Source of the DNA: Microbacterium fluvii
GTDB taxonomy: Bacteria; Actinomycetota; Actinomycetes; Actinomycetales; Microbacteriaceae
DNA: 64,000 nt
Assembly: GCF_025515205.1 (NCBI RefSeq)
Contig: NZ_JAOPFX010000001.1
Location: 1,302,001-1,366,000, forward strand
Reading direction: 5' to 3'
The position numbers and the translations under genes were made by a program. Each line of letters opens with the position of its first letter. Position 1 is the first letter of the stretch. The notes below the pieces were generated by a model. The model worked only from the letters and a program-made list of their open reading frames with translations, was not told the origin of the DNA and did not search any database. Positions 28,388 to 37,278 of the stretch are shown here, one piece after another.

Positions 28388-28828
28388 CTTTGGTCCGTGA
28401 CCCACGAGAAAGACATCGAACACCTCATCTTCGCCGCGCACGCGCTCGCGCGCATGACCGCGGCCGAGACCGGCAGCCAGACGCCGGCGGCGCAGTGGCG
28501 CACGATCGCGTTCCTCGAGGAGCGAGGGCCGCTGCGACTGGGCGAGCTGGCGGCTCTCAGCCGCGTGACCCAACCCGGCATCACCCGGCTGACCGGACAG
28601 ATGGCCGACGCGGGCCTCGTCGAGCGCACCGCCGACCCGGCGGACTCGCGCGTCACCGTGATCTCGCTGACCGATGCCGGCAGCGCGGCGCTCGATCAGT
28701 GGCGCACGCAGCTGACGGCCGCCCTCGCTCCGCGCTTCGACGACCTCGATGAGAGGGAGTGGGAGGCGCTGCGCACGACGGCGGCCGTGCTCGCCCGCAA
28801 GACCGGCGCGCTGGAGGCCACCCGATGA
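28385..28828 (+). CDS. MarR-family transcriptional regulator
   Basis: 147 residues with a winged helix in the middle: AQWRTIAFLEERGPLRLGEL, LSRVTQPGITRLTGQMADAGLVER (recognition helix), wing TADPADSRVTVISLTDAG. Flanking helices form the dimer. ATG 28385 follows TATAAC by 6 nt; GTG 28397 is a less likely alternative. Stop overlaps the MFS start (ATGA). Probably represses the divergent dehydrogenase and its own operon through the palindrome covering both starts. Confidence 0.9.
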   Translation: MLWSVTHEKDIEHLIFAAHALARMTAAETGSQTPAAQWRTIAFLEERGPLRLGELAALSRVTQPGITRLTGQMADAGLVERTADPADSRVTVISLTDAGSAALDQWRTQLTAALAPRFDDLDEREWEALRTTAAVLARKTGALEATR

Positions 28829-30051
28829 GCCACGCGAGCACGGGATCGGTGTGGCGTCAGCCCAAGGCCGTGTGGGCGGTCGCGTTCGCGTGCGTCGTCG
28901 CCTTCATGGGCATCGGCCTGGTCGATCCGATCCTTCCCGCCATCGCCGAGTCGCTCGAGGCCTCCCCCGTCGAGACCGAGCTGCTGTTCACGAGCTATCT
29001 CGTCGTGACGGGTCTGGCGATGTTCGTCACCAGCTGGATCTCGAGCCGCATCGGCGCGAAGGCGACGCTGCTGATCGGTCTCTCCCTCATCGTCGTGTTC
29101 GCACTGCTGTGCGCGCTGTCGGGCAGCGTCGATGCGATCATCGGCTTCCGCGCGGGGTGGGGCCTGGGCAATGCGCTGTTCATCTCGACGGCTCTCGCGA
29201 CGATCGTGGGAGCCGCCTCCGGTGGCAGCGCAGCGGCGATCGTGCTCTATGAGGCAGCGCTGGGCCTCGGCATCGCCGTGGGGCCCCTCCTGGGCGGCAT
29301 CCTCGGCGAGGTCAGCTGGCGCGGGCCGTTCTTCGGTGTGGCGGCGCTCATGGCGATCGCCTTCATCGCCATCGTGGTGCTGCTGCGCACCGATGCCGAG
29401 ACCCGTCAGCCGATCCCGTTCTCGGCGCCGTTCCGCGCCCTCGGGCGCCCCGCGCTCGCGGTGCTGGCGGCGGCCGCGGTCTTCTACAACATCGCGTTCT
29501 TCGTGCTGCTCGCCTTCTCGCCCTACCCGCTCGGGTTCGGGGCGATGGGCATCGGCCTCACCTTCTTCGGTTGGGGCGTGGCGCTGGCGATCACGAGTGT
29601 CTGGGTGGCGCCGCTGATGCTGCGCCGCCTCGCCCGCACGACGGCCATGCTCATCGTGCTTCCGCTGCTCGCGATCGATCTGCTGGCGGCGGCCGTGCTC
29701 TCGGCGGACCCTGCGGGGCTCGTGGTGTGCATCATCGTCGGCGGCCTGCTCCTGGGCCTGATGAACACGATCCTCACCGAATCGGTGATGGAGGCCACCG
29801 ATCTGCCCCGGTCGGTGGCCAGCTCCGCCTACTCGGCGGTGCGGTTCCTCGGCGGTGCCGCCGCTCCCCCGATCGCGACGCTGCTGTGGCACGCCTACGG
29901 CCCCGCCGTGCCGTACGTGTTCGCCGCGTGCTCGATCGCCGTGGCTGCCGCCGTCATCGCGTTCGGCCGCCGGGCGCTGGCGCGCATCGACGAGCGCGAG
30001 GCGGATGCTGCCGAGGAGGCCGTCGCGGTGCTCATCGGAGACGCCGCGTAG
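28825..30051 (+). CDS. MFS transporter (12 TM, DHA1-like)
   Basis: 408 residues with about 12 hydrophobic segments. Motif A-like loop SWISSRIGAKATLLIGLSL after TM2 and a motif C-like stretch ALGLGIAVGPLLGGILGE in TM5 suggest a drug/H+ antiporter-type carrier. Translationally coupled to marR (ATGA). A carrier for 3-hydroxy acids or an exporter are both possible; sequence alone does not decide. Followed by a terminator. Confidence 0.85.
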   Translation: MSHASTGSVWRQPKAVWAVAFACVVAFMGIGLVDPILPAIAESLEASPVETELLFTSYLVVTGLAMFVTSWISSRIGAKATLLIGLSLIVVFALLCALSGSVDAIIGFRAGWGLGNALFISTALATIVGAASGGSAAAIVLYEAALGLGIAVGPLLGGILGEVSWRGPFFGVAALMAIAFIAIVVLLRTDAETRQPIPFSAPFRALGRPALAVLAAAAVFYNIAFFVLLAFSPYPLGFGAMGIGLTFFGWGVALAITSVWVAPLMLRRLARTTAMLIVLPLLAIDLLAAAVLSADPAGLVVCIIVGGLLLGLMNTILTESVMEATDLPRSVASSAYSAVRFLGGAAAPPIATLLWHAYGPAVPYVFAACSIAVAAAVIAFGRRALARIDEREADAAEEAVAVLIGDAA

Positions 30052-30073
30052 CGGCATCCGTCCGGGAGATGCG

Positions 30074-30100
30074 AAAGGGACCCTCGTGGAGGGTCCCTTT
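30074..30100. terminator. Bidirectional hairpin terminator
   Basis: 12-bp perfect stem AAAGGGACCCTC / GAGGGTCCCTTT with a GTG loop. T-rich on one side and A-rich on the other, so it works in both directions: after the MFS gene and after the leftward tRNA-Lys. Confidence 0.88.
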
Positions 30101-30105
30101 CTGCG

Positions 30106-30181
30106 TGGTGCACCCCCAGGGACTTGAACCCTGAACCCACTGATTAAGAGTCAGTTGCTCTGCCGATTGAGCTAGAGGTGC
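30106..30181 (-). tRNA. tRNA-Lys (CTT)
   Basis: Cloverleaf on the minus strand: acceptor stem GCACCTC / GGGGTGC (one G-U pair), D-arm GCTCAATCGGCAGAGC, anticodon stem ACTGA / TCAGT with loop CTCTTAA (anticodon CTT, lysine AAG), T-arm CAGGG TTCAAGT CCCTG. Discriminator A and an encoded CCA (30106-30108). The short terminator hairpin follows 5 nt downstream. Confidence 0.97.
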
Positions 30182-30277
30182 GGATCGATCCGCCGTGGCG
30201 AACCGAGGACCAACGTTACCATCACGATTGCGTCTCCCGAAATCGGCGCGACCCCGGGCGCGTCTACCATGGTGGTT

Positions 30278-31126
30278 GTGACTGCTCCCCCCTCGACTGT
30301 GCGCTTCGATGCGCCCTACGACGGGGATCTGTCGGCCGATCTGGAGCTCGCGCTTCGCCTTGCGGATGCTGCCGACGCGGTCGCGATGGCCCGCTTCGAC
30401 GCACCGGACCTCGACGTGCAGCTCAAGGCAGACGCGACGCACGTGACCGAGGCCGACCTCGCGACCGAGCGGGCGATCCGTGATCTGCTGGCCGCCGAGC
30501 GCCCCGAGGACGGCGTGTTCGGTGAGGAGTTCGGCTCCGCAGGGTCGACCGAGCGCCAGTGGATCATCGATCCGATCGACGGCACCGCCAACTACCTCAA
30601 GGGCATCCCGATGTGGACGACGCTCATCGCGCTCGTCATCGACGGGGTGCCCCGCGTCGGCGTCGCCAGCCAGCCCGCGATCGGGCGCCGGTGGTGGGCA
30701 GCCACGGGGCTCGGCGCATGGACGAACTCCACGGCCGGACCGCGCCGCATCCGGGTGTCGGCCGTCGCCGACGTCGCCGAGGCGTCGGCGAGCTTCCAGA
30801 GCATCACGCAGTGGCGCGAGGTCGGCCGCACCGACGCGCTCCTGCGGCTGACAGACGCGGTGTGGCGCGATCGGGGCTACGGCGACGCGTGGCCCTACAT
30901 GCTCCTGGCCGAGGGGCGTCTCGAGTTCGTCGCCGAGTTCGGCGTGAAGGAGTACGACATCGCCGCCCTCGTGCCGATCGTGCACGAGGCCGGCGGACGG
31001 TTCACCTCGTACGACGGCGACGACACCCTCTCGGCACGCTCGTCGCTCGCGACCAACGGCCGCCTCCACGATGACTTCCTCGATCTGCTGCACCGCCCAT
31101 CGACGCCCCCGGAGCCCACTGAATGA
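30278..31126 (+). CDS. Inositol monophosphatase family phosphatase (HisN-like)
   Basis: 282 residues. Metal site 1 GVFGEEFG (Glu), and the signature WIIDPIDGTANYLKGIPMWTT carries the two Asp. The C-terminal metal ligand is in GYGDAWPYMLLAEGRLE and the EYDIAALVPIVHEAGG helix closes the fold. Actinobacterial homologues include histidinol-phosphatase HisN and SuhB-type enzymes; the substrate is not decided here. Start GTG 30278 lies 7 nt after TACCAT; ATG 30269 would add three residues. Coupled to the lipoprotein gene by ATGA. Confidence 0.88.
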   Translation: MTAPPSTVRFDAPYDGDLSADLELALRLADAADAVAMARFDAPDLDVQLKADATHVTEADLATERAIRDLLAAERPEDGVFGEEFGSAGSTERQWIIDPIDGTANYLKGIPMWTTLIALVIDGVPRVGVASQPAIGRRWWAATGLGAWTNSTAGPRRIRVSAVADVAEASASFQSITQWREVGRTDALLRLTDAVWRDRGYGDAWPYMLLAEGRLEFVAEFGVKEYDIAALVPIVHEAGGRFTSYDGDDTLSARSSLATNGRLHDDFLDLLHRPSTPPEPTE

Positions 31127-31704
31127 CTCGCACGACGTCTCGTCTCGGCCTCGCACTCACGCTCGCTCTGACGACCGCCCTCGCCACTGCCTGCAGCTCG
31201 ACCGCGCCGGAGGCGGTGGAGACGACCGCCGCACCGACGGCAGCGGCGACGACGGCCGCGCCGACCCCCGACGCGACCCCCACCGAAGAGCCCGTCTCGT
31301 CTGACGCGCCCACCTGCGAGACGATCATCCCGGCGTCGACCGTCGCGGAGTTCGAGGACCTCGAGTGGACGGCCCAGGAGGAGCCCTTCGTGCTCGCGGG
31401 TGACGAGATCACCGGTGGCCTGCAGTGCAAGTGGGGCGACCTCACGGCGGCGACCGACCACATCCAGATGTTCGGTTGGGCACCCATCGACGAAGCCGAT
31501 GCGATCGCGGCGCAGGACCAGCTCGTCGCCGACGGGTGGAGCCTCGAAGAAGGCGACGAGGGGATCTACGTCACCGAGAGCGCCGAGACGGCCATCTACA
31601 CCGACGACGACGGCTACGGGTGGACCTATCTGTTCGGCGACGGCTGGGTGAAGTTCGCCGACACGAAGCAGAGTCTGCTCCTGGTCGAATGGCCGCAGGC
31701 CTGA
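31123..31704 (+). CDS. Predicted lipoprotein, unknown function
   Basis: 193 residues. Signal peptide 1-23 with a lipobox ending LATAC, Cys24 being the lipid attachment site. A Thr/Ala/Pro-rich linker (about 28-62) leads to a folded domain (CETIIPASTVAEFEDLEWTA, LQCKWGDL, WTYLFGDGWVKFAD). Two Cys (about 62 and 103) could form a disulfide. It shares a pattern with the TP-rich secreted protein at 37876-38502 (C-K/R-W, ATD, WAP, YLF in the same order), so the two look paralogous. ATGA overlap with the phosphatase upstream. Confidence 0.75.
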   Translation: MTRTTSRLGLALTLALTTALATACSSTAPEAVETTAAPTAAATTAAPTPDATPTEEPVSSDAPTCETIIPASTVAEFEDLEWTAQEEPFVLAGDEITGGLQCKWGDLTAATDHIQMFGWAPIDEADAIAAQDQLVADGWSLEEGDEGIYVTESAETAIYTDDDGYGWTYLFGDGWVKFADTKQSLLLVEWPQA

Positions 31705-31707
31705 CCC

Positions 31708-32247
31708 GTGGCGATCGGGGCGACGGTCCACACCTTCGCGGTGGAGCTGGCAGACGTCGACCGCGGGGTCTACGAGCAGCTCTCGCTGCGCGTGGCGCAG
31801 CATCCGTCTGAGACGGGCGTCTTTCTGCTCACGCGGGTGCTCGCCTATTGCCTCGAGTACGAAGAGGGCATCGCCTTCAGCGAGGGGATCTCGGCCACCG
31901 CCGAGCCGGCCGTGTTCGTACGCGATCTCACCGGCGCGCTCCTGGCCTGGATCGAAGTGGGCGCGCCCGATGCCGCTCGACTGCACGACGGCAGCCTCAA
32001 AGCAGACCGCGTCGCGGTCTACACGCACCGGGAGCCGACGCGCCTCGCCGCCGGCTGGGCGGGTAAGCGCATCCACCGAGCCGACGAGATCAGACTGCGC
32101 AGCTTCGACCAGGGCTTCGTCGAGGCCGCCGCCGCGGGGCTCGAACGTCGCAACAGCATGACTCTCTCGGTCACCGAGAGTCAGCTGTATCTCGAGCTCA
32201 ACGGCGCCACCTTCGACAGCGCGCTGCACGAGACCGCCATCGCGTGA
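31708..32247 (+). CDS. YaeQ family protein
   Basis: 179 residues, full length for YaeQ, a family with a restriction-endonuclease-like (PD-(D/E)XK) fold and no firm biochemical role. Typical stretches: ATVHTFAVELADVDRGVYEQ, VAQHPSETGVFLLTRVLAYCLEYEEGIAFSEGI (shown in parts), WIEVGAPDAARLHDGSLKAD and MTLSVTESQLYLELNG. GTG start 3 nt after the lipoprotein stop. Gene neighbourhood gives no further hint. Confidence 0.85.
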   Translation: MAIGATVHTFAVELADVDRGVYEQLSLRVAQHPSETGVFLLTRVLAYCLEYEEGIAFSEGISATAEPAVFVRDLTGALLAWIEVGAPDAARLHDGSLKADRVAVYTHREPTRLAAGWAGKRIHRADEIRLRSFDQGFVEAAAAGLERRNSMTLSVTESQLYLELNGATFDSALHETAIA

Positions 32248-32252
32248 GGCGC

Positions 32253-32411
32253 TCAGGTCTGGCGGCGGATGAACCCCATCAGCCAGGCGATGACACCGAC
32301 GATGAGCAGCACGAGGCCGATCCACAGCAGGAACTTCGCCGCCTCGACGAAGACGCCCAGCAGAAGCAGCACGATGCCGACGATGATCAGCAGGATCACG
32401 AGTGAGGTCAT
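32253..32411 (-). CDS. 52-aa membrane protein
   Basis: Very short gene: MTSLVILLIIVGIVLLLLG, then VFVEAAKFLLWIGLVLLIVG, ending FIRRQT. Two hydrophobic helices with a short loop and a basic end. ATG 32411 has GGAG 7 nt upstream. Resembles the many tiny LLLLG-rich membrane proteins of actinobacteria; no function known. Convergent with YaeQ (5 nt). Confidence 0.65.
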   Translation of the reverse strand: MTSLVILLIIVGIVLLLLGVFVEAAKFLLWIGLVLLIVGVIAWLMGFIRRQT

Positions 32412-32547
32412 GATGAGACTCCATCACATCGGCGCACGCGTGTACCGGGGGTTGACAGCAGCGCTGCCGCTTCGGTAGCGCACTCGCCCACGGGCACTCG
32501 TGCCGGTAGCGTCGGATCGGCGGGACGCATTCGGCAGGAGGATCGCT

Positions 32548-33876
32548 GTGGAGAAGTTCGACGTGATCGTCGTGGGGGCCGGCGTCGCGGGCCTCACCGC
32601 CGCACGGCTGCTCTCCCGAGCGGGGCGCAGCGTCGTCGTGCTCGAGGCTCGCGATCGCATCGGCGGACGGGTGCACACCGATCGGTCGAGCGGGCTCGCG
32701 ACCGACCTCGGTGCCTCCTGGATCCACGGCATCGACGATTCGCCGGTTGCGGCCGCGGCAGCGGCCTTCGGCATGTCCACCGTCGAGTTCACGGTGGGCA
32801 GCTACCAGCCCGACAGCCGACCGATCGCCTACTACAACCCCGACGGCGAGCGACTGACGGATGCTGACGCCCAGCGCTTCGCCGACGACGTGCACGCGCT
32901 CGATGCCGAACTTCTCGGCGTGGTCGCCGCCTCCGCGCCGGACGCCTCGTATCGCGATGTGACGGACGCTGCTCTGGCCCGGATGGGCTGGGACTCCGAG
33001 CGCACGGCGCGGGTGCGCGAGTACCTGGAGCACCGCTCCGAGGAGCAGTACGGCGCCTGGATCGATGACCTCGCCGCGCACGGCCTCGATGACGATCAGG
33101 TCGAGGGCGACGAAGTCGTGTTCCCGGGCGGCTACGACCGCCTGCCCGAGCACCTCGCCGCAGGCATCGACGTGCGGCTCGGACACGTCGTCGCCGCGGT
33201 GCGATGGTCGCCGTCCGGAGCTGTGGTCGAGACCGCCGACGCGGCGTTCTCCGCCGGCAGCGCAGTGGTCACGGTGCCCGTCGGGGTGCTGCAGTCGGCG
33301 GACTTCTCGATCGACCCGCCCCTCCCCGAACCGGTCGCCGGGGCCCTGTCGCGGCTGCGCATGAACGCGTTCGAGAAGATCTTCGTGAGCTTCGACGAGA
33401 AGTTCTGGGAGGACGACGTGTATGCGATCCGCCGGCAGGGTCCGCGGGCCGCGTGGTGGCACTCCTGGTACGACCTGACGGCCCTCCACGGCGTGCCGAC
33501 GCTCCTGACGTTCGCCGCGGGCCCGGCGGCCGTCGAGACCCGCCAGTGGAGCGACGAGCAGGTGGTGGCCTCGGTGCTCGAGGGCCTGCGCGAGCTGTAC
33601 GGCGACCGGGTCGGGGTGCCCATGCAGGTGCGCCGCACGGCCTGGCAGGACGACCCGTTCGCGCACGGCGCCTACGCCTTCATGACCGTCGGCTCCACCA
33701 CGGCCGACCACGATGAGCTGGCGACACCGATCGGGGGCGTGCTGCATCTGGCCGGCGAGGCGACCTGGACCGATGACCCGGCGACGGTCACCGCGGCGCT
33801 GATGTCGGGGCACCGTGCCGCCGAGCGCGTGCTCGGCCGAGAGATCCCGATCGCCGAGATCTGGGCGGGCGACTGA
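32548..33876 (+). CDS. FAD-dependent amine oxidase (flavin monoamine oxidase family)
   Basis: 442 residues. N-terminal FAD motif [21 protein letters not shown] and [16 protein letters not shown]. The substrate-side region has ASWIHGI and the VPVGVLQS strand. C-terminal FAD segment [23 protein letters not shown]. The family oxidises primary/secondary amines or polyamines, making H2O2. No signal peptide, so cytoplasmic. GTG 32548 is the start: AGGAGG lies 6 nt upstream. Convergent with the Nudix gene. Confidence 0.88.
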   Translation: MEKFDVIVVGAGVAGLTAARLLSRAGRSVVVLEARDRIGGRVHTDRSSGLATDLGASWIHGIDDSPVAAAAAAFGMSTVEFTVGSYQPDSRPIAYYNPDGERLTDADAQRFADDVHALDAELLGVVAASAPDASYRDVTDAALARMGWDSERTARVREYLEHRSEEQYGAWIDDLAAHGLDDDQVEGDEVVFPGGYDRLPEHLAAGIDVRLGHVVAAVRWSPSGAVVETADAAFSAGSAVVTVPVGVLQSADFSIDPPLPEPVAGALSRLRMNAFEKIFVSFDEKFWEDDVYAIRRQGPRAAWWHSWYDLTALHGVPTLLTFAAGPAAVETRQWSDEQVVASVLEGLRELYGDRVGVPMQVRRTAWQDDPFAHGAYAFMTVGSTTADHDELATPIGGVLHLAGEATWTDDPATVTAALMSGHRAAERVLGREIPIAEIWAGD

Positions 33877-33885
33877 GGTTCCTCC

Positions 33886-34299
33886 TCAGCGGGGCAGGAA
33901 GTTCTCGCGTGCCAGCGGCGCGATCTCGAGTTCGTCGGTCTCGCCCGCTCCGACCCAGCGCAGCTCGTCGATCTCCGCCGCGATGACCGGCACCTGAGCG
34001 CCGATGGCGACCTCGAACACATCGGCGACCACCGCGAAGCCCGGCTCGTTGGCGGCCGCGGCGGTGAACTCTCCCAGCGGCCGCAACGAGCCGGCATCCA
34101 GCACCAGACCGAGCTCTTCGGCGAGCTCGCGCCGCAGTGTCTCGGCGGGCGTCTCCCCCGGCTCCGGCTTGCCGCCCGGCTGCATGAACGCCGTCGTACC
34201 TGCTTTGCGCACCAGCAGCAGGCGGCCTCCGGCGTCGACGATCACCGCCGCCGAGACGCGGATGCTGCGGGCTGCGGTCGGATCGTCGAGGGTGCTCAC
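33886..34299 (-). CDS. Nudix hydrolase
   Basis: 137 residues with an intact Nudix box GKPEPGETPAETLRRELAEE followed by LGL (G-x5-E-x7-REUxEExGU), so Mg-dependent cleavage of a nucleoside diphosphate linked to another moiety. Start GTG 34299 lies exactly 6 nt after TAGCGT (34306-34311 complement): leaderless. Divergent from the zinc-ribbon SDR gene, 49 bp apart. Substrate unknown; a (d)NTP-cleaning MutT-like role is possible. Confidence 0.88.
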   Translation of the reverse strand: MSTLDDPTAARSIRVSAAVIVDAGGRLLLVRKAGTTAFMQPGGKPEPGETPAETLRRELAEELGLVLDAGSLRPLGEFTAAAANEPGFAVVADVFEVAIGAQVPVIAAEIDELRWVGAGETDELEIAPLARENFLPR

Positions 34300-34348
34300 C
34301 GCAGCACGCTAACAGCAGTCGTCCACCTCGCCCGCCGTAGAATCGGGT

Positions 34349-35827
34349 GTGCCTCCCGAGACCCCCGCCGAATCCGCGCCGACCCGCATCATCGATCCCG
34401 CCGACCTGGCGACGACCCTGCGGGTGCTCGAGAGCATGGCGGGCCTCGACGAGACCCACCCCGATTTCATCGCGGTGCGCCGGGGCACCGCCCAGATGTT
34501 CCGCGCCGTCAAGCGCCACCGTCGCCGCGAGATCCGCGAAGCCGCCGCGGCCGCCGACAGGGCTGTCGTCGCCGCCACCGCCACGGGGGCGCCCGACCGG
34601 ATCGACGACGAGACCCGCGGCATTCCGATCTCCACCTCGACGACCGCGCCGACCGCCGGGACGCTCCGCAAGGCGCGCGACTGCTACATCTGCAAGCAGC
34701 CGTACACCGTCGTCGACGCGTTCTATCACCAGCTGTGCCCCGACTGCGCGGCGATGAGCCACGCCAAGCGCGACGCCCGCACCGACCTCACCGGCAAGCG
34801 GGCGCTGCTGACCGGCGGCCGCGCCAAGATCGGCATGTACATCGCGCTGCGGCTGCTGCGCGACGGCGCGCACACGACGATCACGACGCGCTTCCCTCGC
34901 GACGCCGTGCGGCGATTCTCGAGCCTGCCCGATGCCTCCGAGTGGCTCGACCGGCTCAAGATCGTCGGCATCGACCTGCGCGATCCCGCCCAGGTGCTGG
35001 GCCTGGCAGACGACGTCGCCGCGGCCGGTCCTCTCGACATCCTCATCAACAACGCCACCCAGACCGTTCGCCGCTCCCCGGGCGCGTACCAGCCGCTCGT
35101 CGATGCCGAACTCGCACCGCTGCCCTCGGGGCCGCTTCCCGAGCTCGTGACCTTCGGGCACACCAACGACCAGCATCCGCAGGCGCTCGAGCGCTCGGTC
35201 TCGGCGCACCCGATCCTCGCGGCGGCCGCGTCGCGGGCCGACGAGCTCACCGAACAGGCGATGGCGGCGGGCTCCAGTTCGCTCGAGCGGCTCGCCGCCG
35301 GCACGGCGATCGACGCGGGCGGGCTCATCCCCGACGTCGATCACGTGAACTCGTGGACGCAGCGGGTCGAAGACGTCGATCCCCTCGAGATGCTCGAGGT
35401 GCAGCTGGCCAACACGACCGCGCCCTTCCTGCTGATCTCCAAGCTCCGCCCCTCGATGGCGGCCAGCACCGCCCGGCGCACCTACATCGTGAACGTCAGC
35501 GCCATGGAGGGCGTGTTCAACCGCGGTTACAAGGGCCCCGGGCATCCGCACACCAACATGGCCAAGGCGGCCGTGAACATGCTCACCCGCACGAGCGCGC
35601 GCGAGATGTTCGAGAGCGACCGCATCCTGATGACGAGCGTCGACACCGGCTGGATCACCGACGAGCGCCCGCACTACACGAAGGTGCGTCTGGCTGAAGA
35701 GGGCTTCCACGCGCCGCTCGACCTCGTCGACGGCGCCGCCCGCGTGTACGACCCGATCGTCCGCGGCGAGGCCGGTGAAGACCTGTTCGGCGTGTTCCTC
35801 AAGGACTACGCGCCGGGCCAGTGGTGA
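34349..35827 (+). CDS. SDR-family protein with N-terminal zinc ribbon and altered active site
   Basis: 492 residues. About 1-105: acidic/helical region. 112-133: zinc ribbon with C112, C115, C130, C133 (CYICKQ, LCPDC). From about 150: Rossmann fold with ALLTGGRAKIGMYIALRLLR, DLRDP, LDILINNATQTVRR, and NVSAMEGVFNRGYKG. The catalytic YxxxK is replaced: HPHTNMAK puts Thr402 four residues before Lys406. A long insertion (about 250-330) lies between core strands. NAD(P) binding is likely, but ordinary SDR catalysis is doubtful. GTG 34349 follows TAGAAT by 5 nt: leaderless. GTGA overlap with the next gene. Confidence 0.82.
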   Translation: MPPETPAESAPTRIIDPADLATTLRVLESMAGLDETHPDFIAVRRGTAQMFRAVKRHRRREIREAAAAADRAVVAATATGAPDRIDDETRGIPISTSTTAPTAGTLRKARDCYICKQPYTVVDAFYHQLCPDCAAMSHAKRDARTDLTGKRALLTGGRAKIGMYIALRLLRDGAHTTITTRFPRDAVRRFSSLPDASEWLDRLKIVGIDLRDPAQVLGLADDVAAAGPLDILINNATQTVRRSPGAYQPLVDAELAPLPSGPLPELVTFGHTNDQHPQALERSVSAHPILAAAASRADELTEQAMAAGSSSLERLAAGTAIDAGGLIPDVDHVNSWTQRVEDVDPLEMLEVQLANTTAPFLLISKLRPSMAASTARRTYIVNVSAMEGVFNRGYKGPGHPHTNMAKAAVNMLTRTSAREMFESDRILMTSVDTGWITDERPHYTKVRLAEEGFHAPLDLVDGAARVYDPIVRGEAGEDLFGVFLKDYAPGQW

Positions 35828-36051
35828 ACCGCATCCGCCTGCCCGAGGTCGGCCACCGGGTGGTGGTGCGCTACCTCCTGCCCGACGGGATGGCGACCGA
35901 CGCCCTCGGCGAACTGCTCAGCGCGGATGCCGAGACCGTGGTCGTCGACGGCAAGCGGGGCATCGAGCACATCCCGCGCGAGACCATCGTCGCCGCGAAA
36001 GAGGTTCCCCCTCCTCCGGCGCCCCGCCCGCTACCTTCGATCGAGCCTTGA
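35824..36051 (+). CDS. 75-aa SH3-like beta-barrel protein
   Basis: Starts at GTG 35824 inside the stop of the zinc-ribbon SDR gene (GTGA), so it is coupled. The pattern GHRVVVRYLLPDGMATDALG, LLSADAETVVVDGK, IEHIPRETIVAAKEVPPPP resembles the small N-terminal barrel found before GNAT domains in some actinobacterial acetyltransferases, here without the GNAT part. Proline-rich C-terminus. A partner or regulator of the SDR protein is the simplest reading (inference). Confidence 0.55.
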   Translation: MNRIRLPEVGHRVVVRYLLPDGMATDALGELLSADAETVVVDGKRGIEHIPRETIVAAKEVPPPPAPRPLPSIEP

Positions 36052-36112
36052 CGACCGTCCACCTGTCGGATCGGTGGGGCGGATGCTGCGTGCGAGCGCA
36101 CTCCCGGCGCCA

Positions 36113-36156
36113 CCGGCCCCGCGGCTCCGACGCCTGAACGGGATCCGCGGGGGCCG
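36113..36156. terminator. Hairpin between convergent genes
   Basis: CCGGCCCCGCGG (36113-36124) pairs with CCGCGGGGGCCG (36145-36156), one bulged G, 20-nt loop. Lies in the 111-bp gap between the rightward SDR operon and the leftward oxidoreductase, so it can end both. No T-tract. Confidence 0.55.
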
Positions 36157-36162
36157 TGAGGC

Positions 36163-37140
36163 TCAGAACTTCAGCAGCACCTTGCCCGCACGCCCAGGGG
36201 CGTCACTGACGGCGACGGCCGCGCGCACCTGGTCGAACGGGAACACGGCCTCGACCGGCAGCTGCACCTGGCCCGAGCCGATGCGCTGCACGAGTTCGCC
36301 GAACAGCGCGGCCCGCGCCGCGGCATCCATCGAGGCGCTCACCTTGCTGCCCCAGAAGCCCTTCACGACCGCCTGCTTGAAGATCAGGTCGCCCGAGCCC
36401 AGCTCGAGGGTGGGCGAGGCCATCGCGCCGAACGAGACGAGCGTGCCGCCCTCGCCCAGCAGCGACAGCAGGTCGCCGGCCGCGCTCCCGCCGACCGAGT
36501 CGACCGCCGCCCGAGTCGCCGCGCCGTCGAGCACGGCCGCGGCGCGTTCCCGCCAGTCGGGCTGCTCGGTCGAGACGACATCGTCGATGCCGGCCTCGGC
36601 GAGCTCCGCGACGCCGGCGTCACGACGCACCAGCCCCAGCACGCGTACCCCGCGGGCCGCGGCGAACTGGGCGAGCAGGCGCCCGACGGCGCCGTTCGCG
36701 GTGTTCTGCACGATCCAGTCGCCCTCGTGCACCTCGAGGAACTCGAGCAGGCTCAGTGCGCTGAACGGCATCGACACCAGCTGGGCCGCGGTCTCGTCGG
36801 AGAGCGAGTCCGGCACCGGGATGAGCGCCTTCGCATCGGCCACGAAGTACTCTCCCCACACGCCGAACGTGCCGCCCGTCGCGACGCGGCGTCCGACCTC
36901 CAGGCCCTCGACGCCTTCGCCCACGGCATCGACGATGCCGACCGCCTCTGTTCCGGCGGCGGCCGGGAGTTCGGGCTTGTAGCCGTAGGTGCCGCGGATC
37001 GTCCACAGGTCGTGGTTGTGGATCGGAGAGAGCAGCGTGCGCACGCGCACCTGCCGCGCACCCGGCTCCGGCAGGTCTCGGTCGACGACGTCGAGAACCT
37101 CGGCCGGGTCGCCGAAGGTGGAGTGACTGAGTGCGCGCAT
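36163..37140 (-). CDS. Zinc-independent MDR alcohol dehydrogenase / quinone oxidoreductase family
   Basis: 325-residue medium-chain dehydrogenase/reductase. GroES-like N-terminus with LLSPIHNHDLWTIRGTYGY and AAAGTEAVGIVDAVGEGV; cofactor fold WIVQNTANGAVGRLLAQFAAARGVRVLGLVRRD, whose loop NGAVGR and the downstream Arg favour NADPH. It lacks the zinc-binding Cys set of classical alcohol dehydrogenases and resembles trans-2-enoyl-CoA reductase/quinone oxidoreductase types. ATG 37140 has AAGGAG 7 nt upstream. Substrate unknown. Confidence 0.83.
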   Translation of the reverse strand: MRALSHSTFGDPAEVLDVVDRDLPEPGARQVRVRTLLSPIHNHDLWTIRGTYGYKPELPAAAGTEAVGIVDAVGEGVEGLEVGRRVATGGTFGVWGEYFVADAKALIPVPDSLSDETAAQLVSMPFSALSLLEFLEVHEGDWIVQNTANGAVGRLLAQFAAARGVRVLGLVRRDAGVAELAEAGIDDVVSTEQPDWRERAAAVLDGAATRAAVDSVGGSAAGDLLSLLGEGGTLVSFGAMASPTLELGSGDLIFKQAVVKGFWGSKVSASMDAAARAALFGELVQRIGSGQVQLPVEAVFPFDQVRAAVAVSDAPGRAGKVLLKF

Positions 37141-37278
37141 GGTGGTGCTCCTTGGGATCGTGGCCGGCGGGGTGGCGACAGGGCCGTCTTCCAGTCTCCC
37201 CCGCATTCGCACACCGAGGGCCGATCAGGTGGAGCCTCTTTCGCGCGGCCCGCAGAACAGCCGTGCGCGCACGCAACA

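Noticed and set aside
30895-33813. 972-codon minus-strand frame opposite the phosphatase, lipoprotein, YaeQ and amine oxidase
   Set aside because: Crosses four supported genes and intergenic signals, and has no recognisable domain.
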